From Actinomycetes bacterium (GTDB lineage: Bacteria > Actinomycetota > Acidimicrobiia > IMCC26256 > JANYLB01): a stretch of DNA of 45,369 nt. Below the pieces are notes generated by a model. That model had not been told where the DNA came from. It saw nothing but the letters and a program-made list of their open reading frames with translations, and made no database searches. The DNA lies in assembly GCA_025363815.1 (NCBI GenBank), contig JANYLB010000033.1, positions 1-45,369 of the forward strand, read 5' to 3'. The position numbers and the translations under genes were made by a program. Shown here in pieces: positions 14,340 to 22,447 of this stretch; position 1 is the first letter of the stretch, and the number at the start of each line of letters is the position of its first letter.

Positions 14340-15257
14340 ATGGAGTGGTTGATCGTTCTCGCTACCGCCGGCGCGGTGGTCCTCGTTGCGGTCTACGCGC
14401 TCACCGGAGTTCACGACCGGACCGAGACTCGCCAGGCGCTGGCACGCATCGACGGCTATCAAGTCGAAGGAGCGAAGGTCCGGGTTCAACAGCCGCTCTT
14501 GGGCCGGACGGTCGACCCCGTCAAGGAGCGGCTGACGGATACCGCGCGCAAGCACACGCCTGCGGGCTACGCCGACAAGATCCGGCACAAGCTCGTTCTG
14601 GCCGGTTCACCGAAGCGGATCGACGTCGACCAGTTTCTCATGCTGAAGCTCCTCGGTGTCTTTTCTGGTCCCGTCTGGTTCTTGGTCGTGTTCATTCTCT
14701 TGGGTATGAGTGGCGGTACGGGTCTGCTTCTCACCGGGCTGCTCTGGCTCTCTGCGTTCGTCCTTCCCGATGTCACGGTCGCGCGTCGTATCGACACCCG
14801 GAAGTTGGAAATACGTCGACAGCTCCCGCAAGTGCTCGATCTCCTCACCATCTCGGTTGAAGCAGGGCTCGGATTCGACCAGGCCGTGGAGCGCACGAGC
14901 GCGGCGGTGCCCGGTGCGCTGAGCGAGGAGTTCACGCGGATGCTCCAGGAGATGCGCATCGGCGCATCTCGTGCTGACGCGTTGCGCGCCCTAGATGAAC
15001 GTACCGACCTGGCCGAGCTGCGGTCTTTCGTGCTGGCAATGCTCCAGGCCGACAGCTTCGGGGTCTCGATCGCCCGTATCCTGCGGACCCAGGCCGATGA
15101 GATGCGCGTACGACGCCGGCAGGCAGCTCAGGAGGTCGGGCAGAAGGCGGTGGTGAAGATGCTCCTGCCGATGGTGTTCTGCATCTTTCCTGCGTTCTTC
15201 GTCGTGATCCTCGGCCCAGCCGCCATCAACATCTCAAGAGCACTCGGTAGCAACTGA
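14340..15257 (+). CDS. tadC: Tad pilus inner-membrane platform protein TadC
   Basis: This 305-residue T2SSF-domain partner of TadB begins MEWLIVLATAGAVVLVAVYAL (first helix). Further helices lie near 101-145 and at the C-terminus (VKMLLPMVFCIFPAFFVVIL). The F-domain motif RRQLPQVLDLLTISVEAGLGFDQAV is typical, and RTQADEMRVRRRQAAQEVGQKA precedes the last helix. The ATG at 14340 leaves a 1-nt gap after tadB; the in-frame upstream extension (from 14271) lies inside tadB and reads as non-family sequence. It is the last gene before the intergenic region that precedes flp. Confidence 0.93.
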   Translation: MEWLIVLATAGAVVLVAVYALTGVHDRTETRQALARIDGYQVEGAKVRVQQPLLGRTVDPVKERLTDTARKHTPAGYADKIRHKLVLAGSPKRIDVDQFLMLKLLGVFSGPVWFLVVFILLGMSGGTGLLLTGLLWLSAFVLPDVTVARRIDTRKLEIRRQLPQVLDLLTISVEAGLGFDQAVERTSAAVPGALSEEFTRMLQEMRIGASRADALRALDERTDLAELRSFVLAMLQADSFGVSIARILRTQADEMRVRRRQAAQEVGQKAVVKMLLPMVFCIFPAFFVVILGPAAINISRALGSN

Positions 15258-15303
15258 TCCGAAGAATGGGCTCAATGGCCCATATGGCAGTGCTTATTCC
15301 ATA

Positions 15304-15309
15304 TAAGAT
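15304..15309 (+). promoter_or_regulatory. Possible separate promoter for the Flp pilin
   Basis: The 110-bp spacer between tadC and flp holds a conspicuously AT-rich stretch (15294-15310) with TAAGAT as the likeliest -10. No convincing -35 is seen. A separate promoter would allow pilin to be made in excess of the assembly machine. Confidence 0.35.
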
Positions 15310-15367
15310 ACTGACTGGGTAAGCTGGCCAAGAGGGTCGGCCTGGGCAATAAGGGGTATGAAACCAC

Positions 15368-15550
15368 ATGGACTTCCAGCTGATCGTTTCCTGGGTGCAG
15401 GCTCGCCTCCACGCTGAAGAGCGCGGCGCGGCGCTGGTCGAGTACGGCCTTCTCGTGGCGTTGATCGCCGTTGTCTGCCTCGTCGTCCTCGGTACGGTGG
15501 GCACAAGCATCAGTGCCGAGTTCAGCAAGATCGCGGCAAAACTGACCTAA
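15368..15550 (+). CDS. flp: Flp/Fap pilin (Tad pilus major subunit)
   Basis: This 60-residue prepilin has a long hydrophilic leader ending EERG, then AALVEYGLLVALIAVVCLVVL. Cleavage after Gly20 would leave Glu at +5 followed by Tyr, the Flp hallmark. The hydrophobic alpha-helical spine and a short polar tail complete a typical Flp subunit of about 40 mature residues. AGGGG lies about 10 nt upstream of the ATG. It follows the assembly genes rather than preceding them, with its own upstream AT-rich promoter-like stretch and a dedicated strong terminator. The prepilin peptidase needed to process it is not in this window. Confidence 0.93.
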   Translation: MDFQLIVSWVQARLHAEERGAALVEYGLLVALIAVVCLVVLGTVGTSISAEFSKIAAKLT

Positions 15551-15572
15551 GGCTCGGCGGGTTCGCGCAGCG

Positions 15573-15613
15573 ATGCGGCCACAGGCATTGACGCCTGTGG
15601 CCGCATTTGCTTT
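15573..15613 (+). terminator. Rho-independent terminator after flp
   Basis: A 14-bp perfect stem, ATGCGGCCACAGGC (15573-15586) with its complement (15593-15606), has a 6-nt loop and is followed by a T-rich tail, TTGCTTT. It lies 22 nt after the pilin stop. It is the most canonical intrinsic terminator in the window. Confidence 0.9.
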
Positions 15614-15650
15614 ATCTGCCTCCTCCCGCATTGAGGAAGTGTGACGTATC

Positions 15651-17168
15651 GTGGCGACGATCCTTTCTCCCGAGCGAGTCCGCGTAGACGCTCCACAATT
15701 GGATTCAGATCTGGCTGTGCCGGCCGGATCGCCGCGGTCGTACGGTCGTGGAAGCGCACTTGGATTCCTCGCCTCAGGAAGCGTCGCAGTCGCGGCGTTG
15801 AGCGCGAGCCGTGCGTTCGACAACATGGGCTGGTCCCATGTTCTGGTAGGTCGCCTCATCAGATCAAGCGGCACGATCAGCGGTCGCGATCCGTTCTCGT
15901 GGGCCGCAACCGCCAAGACCGCCGTGCTCGACGGTTGGCTATTCGACGTGCTCGCCTCGACCGTCGACGGGATCGCCGGTCGCGTCGCGCTCAGCATTCT
16001 GGCTCTGGCCGCGATCGTCGGCTTCGCCTTCGCCCTCTACGGCCTGGCTCGCCGGGCCGGGGCTACGCCGTGGCCGTCGGCATGCGCCGCGCTCGGCGCG
16101 ACGCTCCTCCTCAACTCCTTTGCAGCCGAGCGTCCGCAGATGGTGAGCTACCTGCTGTTCGTCGCCGTGGTGGCGCTCGTTGGTCCCGCACTCGAAGGCT
16201 CCAACCGCGCGCTCGTCTGGCTGATCGTGGCGTTCATAGCGTGGGCGAACCTGCACCTCGCGTTCTCCCTCGGTGTCGGTGTCGTCGGTTTGTACGCACT
16301 CGGTTGGATGATGGGATCGCGGCGCTGGCGTCGCAGCATCGTCGTCGTTGGCTCGGCCGCGTGCGCGGGCCTCCTGAATCCGTTCGGTATGCGCGCGTAC
16401 ATGGTTGTCTTTGAGGCGCGGGACACATCGCGCATCATCGAGGAGTGGCGCCATCTCGGCTTCCATGCTGTCTACGACTTGTTGCTGATCGCAGCGATCG
16501 TCATCGCTTTCATCGCGCTGGTATGGACCGGTCGCTGGCGCAGACCCGAGGTGACGTTGCCACTGGTCGCGTTGACGGCGCTCAGCTACGACGCCGTTCG
16601 CAATGGACCTTTCCTGGGTGTGCTCGTCGCGGTCGAAGTCGCCATCGGGTTGACCGCGGCCGTCGCACGGATGCGGACCGGCCGCCAACTTGGCCGTCGT
16701 GGACAACTCAGGCTGCGAGCATGCGCGCACGGCGCGATTCTTGGAGCGGTTCTATTGGCGATCTTGGTGACTGGCGGAATCGAGCACGTTCGCCCAGCGG
16801 ACGCGTCGACCTACCCAATACACGCACCGGCAGCGGTGCCCTCGGGATGTCGTGTGCTCAACGAGGACTTCTGGGGCGGGTACCTCGCTTACCACCGCTG
16901 GCCCTCGGTCACGGTCTCCCAGGATGGCCGCCTGTTCGAGGGTGCCACTGCACTGCTCGAACAGCAGCACGTGCTCGATGCAGAGCCCGGCTGGAGAGCC
17001 TGGCTCGATCGCAACCGTGTCAACTGTGTTCTCGCCGGGCCCGACCGCGCGATCGTTCATCGCCTGCAGGCGGCGGGATGGGAACGCCGCGCGTCCGACC
17101 CGAGCGGGGTGCTCCTCGTACGACGCGGGACTAGTGCAACGACACGATCCCCAGGCGCACGCCGCTGA
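15651..17168 (+). CDS. Polytopic membrane protein, GT-C glycosyltransferase-like, with extracytoplasmic C-terminal domain
   Basis: This 505-residue protein has about ten predicted membrane helices (40-380) and a soluble C-terminal domain of about 110 residues. The first loop contains ISGRDPFSW with Asp80, then a DGWLFDV segment. An acidic residue here followed by an aromatic W-L motif is typical of GT-C-fold proteins that use lipid-linked sugars. The C-terminal domain starts with CRVLNEDFWGGYLAYHRWPS and VSQDGRLFEG, also seen in membrane proteins of this kind. I cannot name a family or substrate. It follows the pilin terminator on the same strand, so a role in modifying pili or cell-wall glycan is possible but unproven. 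The GTG start is at 15651. Its 3' end overlaps the convergent response-regulator gene by 38 bp. Confidence 0.8.
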   Translation: MATILSPERVRVDAPQLDSDLAVPAGSPRSYGRGSALGFLASGSVAVAALSASRAFDNMGWSHVLVGRLIRSSGTISGRDPFSWAATAKTAVLDGWLFDVLASTVDGIAGRVALSILALAAIVGFAFALYGLARRAGATPWPSACAALGATLLLNSFAAERPQMVSYLLFVAVVALVGPALEGSNRALVWLIVAFIAWANLHLAFSLGVGVVGLYALGWMMGSRRWRRSIVVVGSAACAGLLNPFGMRAYMVVFEARDTSRIIEEWRHLGFHAVYDLLLIAAIVIAFIALVWTGRWRRPEVTLPLVALTALSYDAVRNGPFLGVLVAVEVAIGLTAAVARMRTGRQLGRRGQLRLRACAHGAILGAVLLAILVTGGIEHVRPADASTYPIHAPAAVPSGCRVLNEDFWGGYLAYHRWPSVTVSQDGRLFEGATALLEQQHVLDAEPGWRAWLDRNRVNCVLAGPDRAIVHRLQAAGWERRASDPSGVLLVRRGTSATTRSPGARR

Positions 17169-17781
17169 GCACGGCCTGGGTGCGGTCCCTCGCTTCGAGC
17201 TTCACGTAGATCGAAGCGAGGTGGTTCTTCACCGTCTTGGCACTGATGAAGAGGTCCTGAGCGACCTCGGTCGTCGACTTCCCGTCGGCCACCGATTGCA
17301 GGATCTCTTCCTCCCGCTTCGTCAGCGGCGACGGCACGCTCGGCTTGCCGCCGGTGGTCGGCTCGGCTGGGGTGAACTCCTTCAACATGGAGTCGGCGAG
17401 GGCGGGGGAGAGGAACACTTCACCCGCGGAGGTGAGACGCACGGTCTCCACCACCTCCTGCATCGAACAGTCCTTGCTGAGGAACGCGACCGCGCCGGCC
17501 TCGATGGCCTCGCTCACGAGCTTGTCCTCGCCGTGCATCGTGAGGATCACGATCTTGGTCGAGGGTTCCGCCGCGAAGATCTGGCGGGTGGCCTGGATTC
17601 CATCGAGGATCGGCATGGTGACGTCCATGACCACGACATCGGGTTCGAGCTGCTTGGCGAGGCGTACGGCCTCCTCACCGTCGCATGCCTCGCTGACCAC
17701 GTTCAGGCCGGCGTCGTCGAGCGCGCGGCGCAGTGCCTGCCGGACCAGCTGGTGGTCATCGGCAACGAGGACGGTGGTCAT
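17131..17781 (-). CDS. NarL/FixJ-family response regulator
   Basis: This 216-residue regulator has a receiver domain (1-120) and a LuxR-type HTH domain (about 150-210). Receiver residues are D8/D9, phospho-acceptor Asp53 (VVVMDVTMP), Thr in ILTMHG and Lys in FLSKD. The HTH section reads LTKREEEILQSVADG, then AKTVKNHLASIYVKL. The start ATG (17779-17781) has GGAGG 8 nt upstream and overlaps the kinase stop as ATGA, so the pair is co-translated. The longer in-frame extension upstream lies inside the kinase gene and is not protein-like. It is the natural partner of the adjacent kinase; its target genes are unknown, with the neighbouring Tad operon an obvious candidate. Confidence 0.93.
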   Translation of the reverse strand: MTTVLVADDHQLVRQALRRALDDAGLNVVSEACDGEEAVRLAKQLEPDVVVMDVTMPILDGIQATRQIFAAEPSTKIVILTMHGEDKLVSEAIEAGAVAFLSKDCSMQEVVETVRLTSAGEVFLSPALADSMLKEFTPAEPTTGGKPSVPSPLTKREEEILQSVADGKSTTEVAQDLFISAKTVKNHLASIYVKLEARDRTQAVLSGVRLGIVSLH

Positions 17782-19571
17782 GGTTTTACCTCCAATTCGA
17801 CCAGGATTCGGGTACCGAAACCTGGTTCGCTGTCGAGTGAGAGCCGGGCTCCGACCGCGGCGGCGCGTTCGCGCATGCCGACCAGGCCGTAGCGTTCGTT
17901 CGATACACCCAAGACGCGAAAGCCGCGGCCGTCGTCGCGTATCTCGAGCCAGGCGTGGTCGGCACCGATCGTCCACGTGACCCACACCCGGCGCGCGTCG
18001 GCGTGACGTTCGACGTTGGTGAGCGCCTCCTGCAGGATGCGCCAGAGCTCTTGTTCGACCTGGATCGGAAGCCGTCGGCCGCGGACCCGCGCCGAAAGGG
18101 TGCAGGCGATCCCGGTGCGGTCCTGGAACCGCTCCAAATAGTTGCGCGCGACCTGCTCTAGCTCCATGGCGTCGGTCACATCGGCGCGGAGTTGGTAGAG
18201 CGTCTCGCGCAGCTCACCGACGACACCGCGAACCACACCGTGGAGGGCTTCGATGTCGTGGTCATCCTCGTGAGCTGCGGCGAGGCGCTCGAGCTCAAAG
18301 GCCACATAGGCGAGAGACTGGGCGAGGCGATCGTGAAGATCGCGTGCGATGCGAGCGCGTTCGGCCTCGGCCCCGAGAGTGCGAAGCCGGGCGAACCATG
18401 TCGCGTTGTCAACCGCCAGGGCGAGCGGCCCGACCATCTCGCCAAGGAGTCTCGCGTCGTCGGGTCCGTATTCGTTCGCTCGGGTGTGCTCGATGACGAC
18501 GAGCCCGATCACGGTGTCGCGGGCGATCAACGGAGCGGCGAGCATGCTGCGCGCCAGCGCAGCGAAGCCCACGAGGTGGTTGTGGCCCAGGTCGCTGTAG
18601 ACCACAGGCTCCGGTCGGGTCAGTGCGAACGCCGCGGCCGTGGGGAGCTGCTTCTCATCGATCGTCGGGCCGACCCGTACGCCTTCGGCGAGCTCCACCC
18701 GCCACATTCCACTCGTGACGTCGCGCACGATGAGCGTGGCCGACGTGTATTCGAAGACTTCGTGGAAGCGTCGTTGAGTAGACGCGACGACTTCGCCGAG
18801 ATCGAGCGACGCGGGAAGTGTCTGTACGACTTCGTGGAGCGCGCTGAGCAGGTCGTTGGCCGTCGTCATCCGGGTGTACTGGTCGTGGTCGGTGCGCCGC
18901 CGCGCGTCTTCGGAGATCCCGATCTGTCGGGTGAAGGCGCCGATGCAGCCGCAGAGGCCGAGCATCAGCGCCGCCTGGGCGCTGCCTGCGATGCCGGTCG
19001 AGCCGTTCTGGACCAAGACGTCGGCCAGGGTGAGGCTTCCGACGGCGATGGCCGCGGCGGCGATGCCCTGGCGGTAACCCCAGCCGAACCCGGCGAGCAT
19101 CACTGAAGGGATCGGAACGAGCACGAACGGGCTCTTCCACAGTCCGCTCATTGCGAGCGCGAACACACAGATGCCAAGTTCGGTGAAGACTGAAATCTCT
19201 GCCGCCCGATTCGTTTCGCGCAGCTGCAACGGCCGGACCGTGCGGAACGCGGTGTAGAGAGTCAGGATCACCGCGGCGACGATGTTGCCGGACCCAATGA
19301 CGTCACGCTCCGCGGCGAAGAGCAGCAGACCGACGCCGACCGTGCTCCAGCGCAGGATTACGAGGAGCGGCCCGAGGAGCTCGCCGATCTCGGTCTGGGT
19401 GCGGCGCGACTGGCCGCCATCCGATCGGCCGGGGATGCGGATCGGTGCGACCGATGCTTCCTTGAGCACCTTCGGGCGATCGGCGGTCTCCGGCGGCGCG
19501 CTCGGCCAGCTCGGCTCTTCGGCCGAGCTGCGTCCGTTGTCGTCGTCGAGCAGAGCCCTCCCTCGCTTCAC
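17778..19571 (-). CDS. Membrane sensor histidine kinase (GAF, HisKA_3, HATPase)
   Basis: This 597-residue kinase of the NarX/DesK-like class has a polar N-terminus and an N-terminal membrane region of five to six helices (about 65-215), then a short linker. A GAF-like domain (about 245-390, including LPTAAAFALTRPEPVVYSD) is followed by the HisKA_3 dimerisation domain with phospho-acceptor His413 (RIARDLHDRLAQSLAY). The HATPase domain has ALTNVERHAD and EIRDDGRGF, ending GFGTRILVEL. It starts at GTG 19571, and its stop overlaps the regulator start. It is divergent from coaE with about 60 bp between starts. The signal is unknown; the multi-helix sensor and GAF domain point to a membrane or small-ligand input. 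Confidence 0.93.
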   Translation of the reverse strand: MKRGRALLDDDNGRSSAEEPSWPSAPPETADRPKVLKEASVAPIRIPGRSDGGQSRRTQTEIGELLGPLLVILRWSTVGVGLLLFAAERDVIGSGNIVAAVILTLYTAFRTVRPLQLRETNRAAEISVFTELGICVFALAMSGLWKSPFVLVPIPSVMLAGFGWGYRQGIAAAAIAVGSLTLADVLVQNGSTGIAGSAQAALMLGLCGCIGAFTRQIGISEDARRRTDHDQYTRMTTANDLLSALHEVVQTLPASLDLGEVVASTQRRFHEVFEYTSATLIVRDVTSGMWRVELAEGVRVGPTIDEKQLPTAAAFALTRPEPVVYSDLGHNHLVGFAALARSMLAAPLIARDTVIGLVVIEHTRANEYGPDDARLLGEMVGPLALAVDNATWFARLRTLGAEAERARIARDLHDRLAQSLAYVAFELERLAAAHEDDHDIEALHGVVRGVVGELRETLYQLRADVTDAMELEQVARNYLERFQDRTGIACTLSARVRGRRLPIQVEQELWRILQEALTNVERHADARRVWVTWTIGADHAWLEIRDDGRGFRVLGVSNERYGLVGMRERAAAVGARLSLDSEPGFGTRILVELEVKP

Positions 19572-19616
19572 CCGCCAGTTATCGGCACGTTGGAGCTCCG
19601 ACCGAAGGAGTTCTCC

Positions 19617-19622
19617 CTACAA
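19617..19622 (+). promoter_or_regulatory. -10 element of coaE
   Basis: TACAAT ends 9 nt before GTG 19632, close to the sigma-70-type consensus. With no Shine-Dalgarno at the proper distance, a leaderless or near-leaderless transcript is likely. Confidence 0.55.
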
Positions 19623-19631
19623 TGCCCAACC

Positions 19632-20231
19632 GTGTTGCTAGTTGGACTGACCGGTGGGATCGGGGCGGGTAAATCGACCGTCGCCGACATGCTCGTGGCC
19701 CGAGGGGCCGTTCTCGTCGACGGCGACCAGGTGGCCAGAGACGTGGTCGAGCCCGACCAGCCAGCGTTGGCGCGAATCGCCGAGCGATTCGGCCCGGGAG
19801 TGCTCGATGCCGCGGGCAGGCTCGACCGGCCCGCGCTGGCGGCCGTCGCGTTCGCCACCGAGCACGCGCGCAAGGATCTCGAGTCCATCACTCATCCGGC
19901 TATTCACGCGGAATTCTCCCGTCGGGTACTCGAGGCCGCCACTGACGCGATCGTCGTGCTCGATGTGCCGCTGCTCGTCGAATCGGGCAAGGCGAACGAG
20001 CGGGGCTACCACTGCGTGATCGTCGTCGAGGCCCCTCGTGAGCTGCGGCTCGAGCGACTCGAGGGCCGCGGCTTGGATAGGGCCGACTCAGAGGCTCGCA
20101 TGGCCGCCCAGGCCACAGACGACCAGCGCAGGGAAGTCGCGACATGGGTGCTCCACAACGACGGCGATCTCGCCAAGCTGCAACGCCAGGTCGAAACCGT
20201 CTGGGCCGACCTGGTCTCCCGCAACCTCTGA
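19632..20231 (+). CDS. coaE: Dephospho-CoA kinase
   Basis: This 199-residue kinase phosphorylates dephospho-CoA at the 3' position, the last step of coenzyme A synthesis in the cytoplasm. The P-loop GLTGGIGAGKST lies at 5-16. VDGDQVARDVVEP carries the substrate-binding Asp, followed by LESITHPAIH and LDVPLLVESG, all typical of CoaE. I chose GTG 19632 because homology starts at LLVGLTGG and a TACAAT -10 lies 9 nt upstream. The further upstream ATG-like start at 19590 would put the promoter inside the gene. It lies between the two-component island and uvrB; in M. tuberculosis the same gene sits next to rpsA. Confidence 0.95.
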   Translation: MLLVGLTGGIGAGKSTVADMLVARGAVLVDGDQVARDVVEPDQPALARIAERFGPGVLDAAGRLDRPALAAVAFATEHARKDLESITHPAIHAEFSRRVLEAATDAIVVLDVPLLVESGKANERGYHCVIVVEAPRELRLERLEGRGLDRADSEARMAAQATDDQRREVATWVLHNDGDLAKLQRQVETVWADLVSRNL

Positions 20232-20281
20232 CCCCAAACCCCCGACCCCCTCACCCCCGACCCCAAACCCCCGACCCCCTC
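20230..20281. repeat. C-rich 23-bp direct repeat, G-quadruplex-forming on the minus strand
   Basis: A 23-bp unit (GACCCC-AAA-CCCCC-GA-CCCCC-TC) occurs twice without mismatch (20230-20252 and 20259-20281), separated by ACCCCC. It begins at the coaE stop codon. The minus strand carries runs of four to five G with loops of 2-3 nt, a strong G-quadruplex motif, and the plus strand could form an i-motif. Confidence 0.9.
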
Positions 20282-20331
20282 GTTCTGGTCAGGATCCTGC
20301 CGCCAGGCCCGGGAGATCGATGACCAGAACG
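20281..20331. repeat. 11-bp inverted repeat between coaE and uvrB
   Basis: CGTTCTGGTCA (20281-20291) and TGACCAGAACG (20321-20331) are perfect inverted copies around a 29-nt centre. The repeat abuts the C-rich unit and may be a terminator for coaE or part of a small repetitive element. Confidence 0.7.
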
Positions 20332-20378
20332 GGAGCGGGGGGTCCGAGAGTCGGCTGAATGGCGTCCCGGCCCGGTCG

Positions 20379-20384
20379 TAGAGT
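20379..20384 (+). promoter_or_regulatory. -10 element of uvrB
   Basis: TAGAGT ends 8 nt before the uvrB ATG, again the leaderless pattern. No CGAAC-N4-GTTCG operator was found here, in contrast to uvrA. Confidence 0.45.
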
Positions 20385-20392
20385 CAGAGGCG

Positions 20393-22426
20393 ATGCCGGC
20401 ACTGGAACTCGTCTCCGAATTCGAAGCCGCCGGCGACCAGCCCCAGGCGATCGCCGCGTTGAGCGAGGGGCTCCGGGCAGGGGAGAAGTTCCAGACCCTC
20501 CTCGGCATCACCGGCTCCGGGAAATCCTTCACGATCGCCTCGGTGATCGCGGAGGTGCAGCGGCCGACGATCGTGCTCGCGCCGAACAAGAGTCTCGCGG
20601 CGCAGCTGGCGAGCGAGTTCCGCGAGCTGTTCCCGAAGAACCGGGTCGAGTACTTCGTCTCCTACTACGACTACTACCAGCCCGAGGCGTATCTCCCGTC
20701 GACCGACACCTACATCGAGAAGGACAGCTCGATCAACGACGAGATCGACCGGCTGCGTCACTCGGCCACCGCCTCGTTGCTCTCCCGTCGTGATGTGATC
20801 ATCGTTGCCAGCGTCTCGGCGATCTACGGGCTCGGCTCACCCGAGACGTACTCCAAGCAGCTTCTGAGTCTCGGGGTGGGGGAGGAGCACGCGCAACGCG
20901 CCATTCTCGGACGCCTCGTGGACCTCCAATACGAGCGCAACGACATGGGGTTCGTGCGCAACAAGTTCCGGGTGCGTGGCGACACGATCGAGATCTACCC
21001 TGCGTACGAGGAGCGTGCCGCACGGGTCTCGTTATTCGGTGACGAGATCGAGAAGATCTCCTGGGTAGATCCGCTCACGGGCGAGATCGCCGAAGACGTC
21101 GATCGGCTCGTGCTGTTTCCGGCGTCGCATTACGTGACCGACCACGAGAGCCTCGCCCGAGCGACGATCGGGATCGAGCAGGAGCTCCACGAGCGGCTGA
21201 AGTGGTTCGAGGAGCACGGAAAGCTGCTCGAGGCGCAACGGTTACGAATGCGCACCACCTATGACCTCGAGATGCTGCGCGAGATCGGCACGTGCTCCGG
21301 CGTCGAGAACTACTCCCGTCATCTCGACGGCAGGAACGCCGGCGAGGCTCCCTACACCCTGCTCGATTACTTCCCCGACGACTACCTCGTAGTGCTCGAC
21401 GAGTCGCACGTAACGGTTCCCCAACTGCACGGCCAGTACGAAGGTGACCGGTCGCGCAAGGAGACGCTCGTCGACCACGGCTTCCGGCTTCCCTCCGCTA
21501 TGGACAACCGACCACTGAAATTCGAGGAGTTCACCGAGAAGATCAACCAGATCGTGTACCTGTCGGCGACGCCCGGTCCGTACGAGCTCGAGATCTCGAC
21601 CCGGGTTGCCGAACAGATCGTCCGACCTACCGGCCTGATGGATCCCGAAGCCATCGTGCGCCCGACGAAGGGCCAGATCGACGATCTCGTTGGTGAGATC
21701 AACGCGCGGGTCGAGAAGGATCAAAGGGTCCTCGTGACCACGCTGACCAAGAAGATGTCGGAAGATCTCACCGACTATCTCCTCGAGCTTGGTATCCGGG
21801 TGCGTTACCTGCACAGCGAGGTCGACACTCTCGAGCGCGTTGAGATCCTCCGGGGATTGCGTCTCGGCGACTTCGACGTGCTCGTCGGCATAAACCTGTT
21901 GCGGGAAGGCCTCGACCTGCCCGAAGTCGCGCTCGTCGCGATCCTCGACGCAGACAAGGAAGGGTTCCTGCGCTCGGCCACATCGCTGATCCAGACGATG
22001 GGTCGCGCCGCGCGCAACGTCGACGGCCAGGTGATCATGTACGCCGATCGAATGACCGACTCGATGCGCAAGGCCATCTCGGAGACGCAGCGCCGTCGCC
22101 AGAAGCAGTTCGAGTACAACGCGGAGCACGGCATCGACCCGCAGACCGTGCGCAAGAAGGTGCTCGACATAATGGACATGGTGCGAGCACGAGAGAGTGA
22201 CGACGACGCGCCGGCGCGAAGCGGTGGACGAGGCCGTAGCCGCAACAAGACCCAACGCTCGGCGATCTTCGATGTGAAGGACCTTCCGCCCGACGATCTC
22301 GGTCGATTGATCCAGACGTTGCAGGAGGAGATGCACGAGGCGGCAAAGAGCCTGCGCTTCGAAGAGGCGGCCCGCCTGCGCGACGAGATCAACGAGTTCA
22401 AGCGCGAGTTGCGTTCGGCGAGCTGA
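20393..22426 (+). CDS. uvrB: Excinuclease ABC subunit UvrB
   Basis: This 677-residue helicase-like damage-verification subunit of nucleotide excision repair has Walker [11 protein letters not shown] (near 43-52). The DNA-clamping beta-hairpin region has [20 protein letters not shown]. The DEAD-like box is LDESH, and the helicase motifs are [11 protein letters not shown] and [13 protein letters not shown]. The C-terminal UVR motif ([13 protein letters not shown]) is the UvrC-binding region. Length and motifs are normal. The following three genes encode exported proteins and begin 21 nt after its stop, so they may share its transcript. Confidence 0.97.
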   Translation: MPALELVSEFEAAGDQPQAIAALSEGLRAGEKFQTLLGITGSGKSFTIASVIAEVQRPTIVLAPNKSLAAQLASEFRELFPKNRVEYFVSYYDYYQPEAYLPSTDTYIEKDSSINDEIDRLRHSATASLLSRRDVIIVASVSAIYGLGSPETYSKQLLSLGVGEEHAQRAILGRLVDLQYERNDMGFVRNKFRVRGDTIEIYPAYEERAARVSLFGDEIEKISWVDPLTGEIAEDVDRLVLFPASHYVTDHESLARATIGIEQELHERLKWFEEHGKLLEAQRLRMRTTYDLEMLREIGTCSGVENYSRHLDGRNAGEAPYTLLDYFPDDYLVVLDESHVTVPQLHGQYEGDRSRKETLVDHGFRLPSAMDNRPLKFEEFTEKINQIVYLSATPGPYELEISTRVAEQIVRPTGLMDPEAIVRPTKGQIDDLVGEINARVEKDQRVLVTTLTKKMSEDLTDYLLELGIRVRYLHSEVDTLERVEILRGLRLGDFDVLVGINLLREGLDLPEVALVAILDADKEGFLRSATSLIQTMGRAARNVDGQVIMYADRMTDSMRKAISETQRRRQKQFEYNAEHGIDPQTVRKKVLDIMDMVRARESDDDAPARSGGRGRSRNKTQRSAIFDVKDLPPDDLGRLIQTLQEEMHEAAKSLRFEEAARLRDEINEFKRELRSAS

Positions 22427-22447
22427 GATATTCTGCTAAAAGCCACC

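Noticed and set aside
15285-15300. TGGCA near the flp promoter considered as a sigma-54 site
   Set aside because: The GG and GC dinucleotides do not have the required -24/-12 spacing, and sigma-54 is rare in actinobacteria.
17782-17985. N-terminal extension of the response regulator
   Set aside because: It lies inside the kinase gene in another phase, reads as Arg-rich noise, and a GGAGG-ATG start exists at 17781.
20230-20281. C-rich repeats considered as a CRISPR or minisatellite array
   Set aside because: Only two units with a 6-bp spacer and no cas genes; simple direct repeat is the better description.
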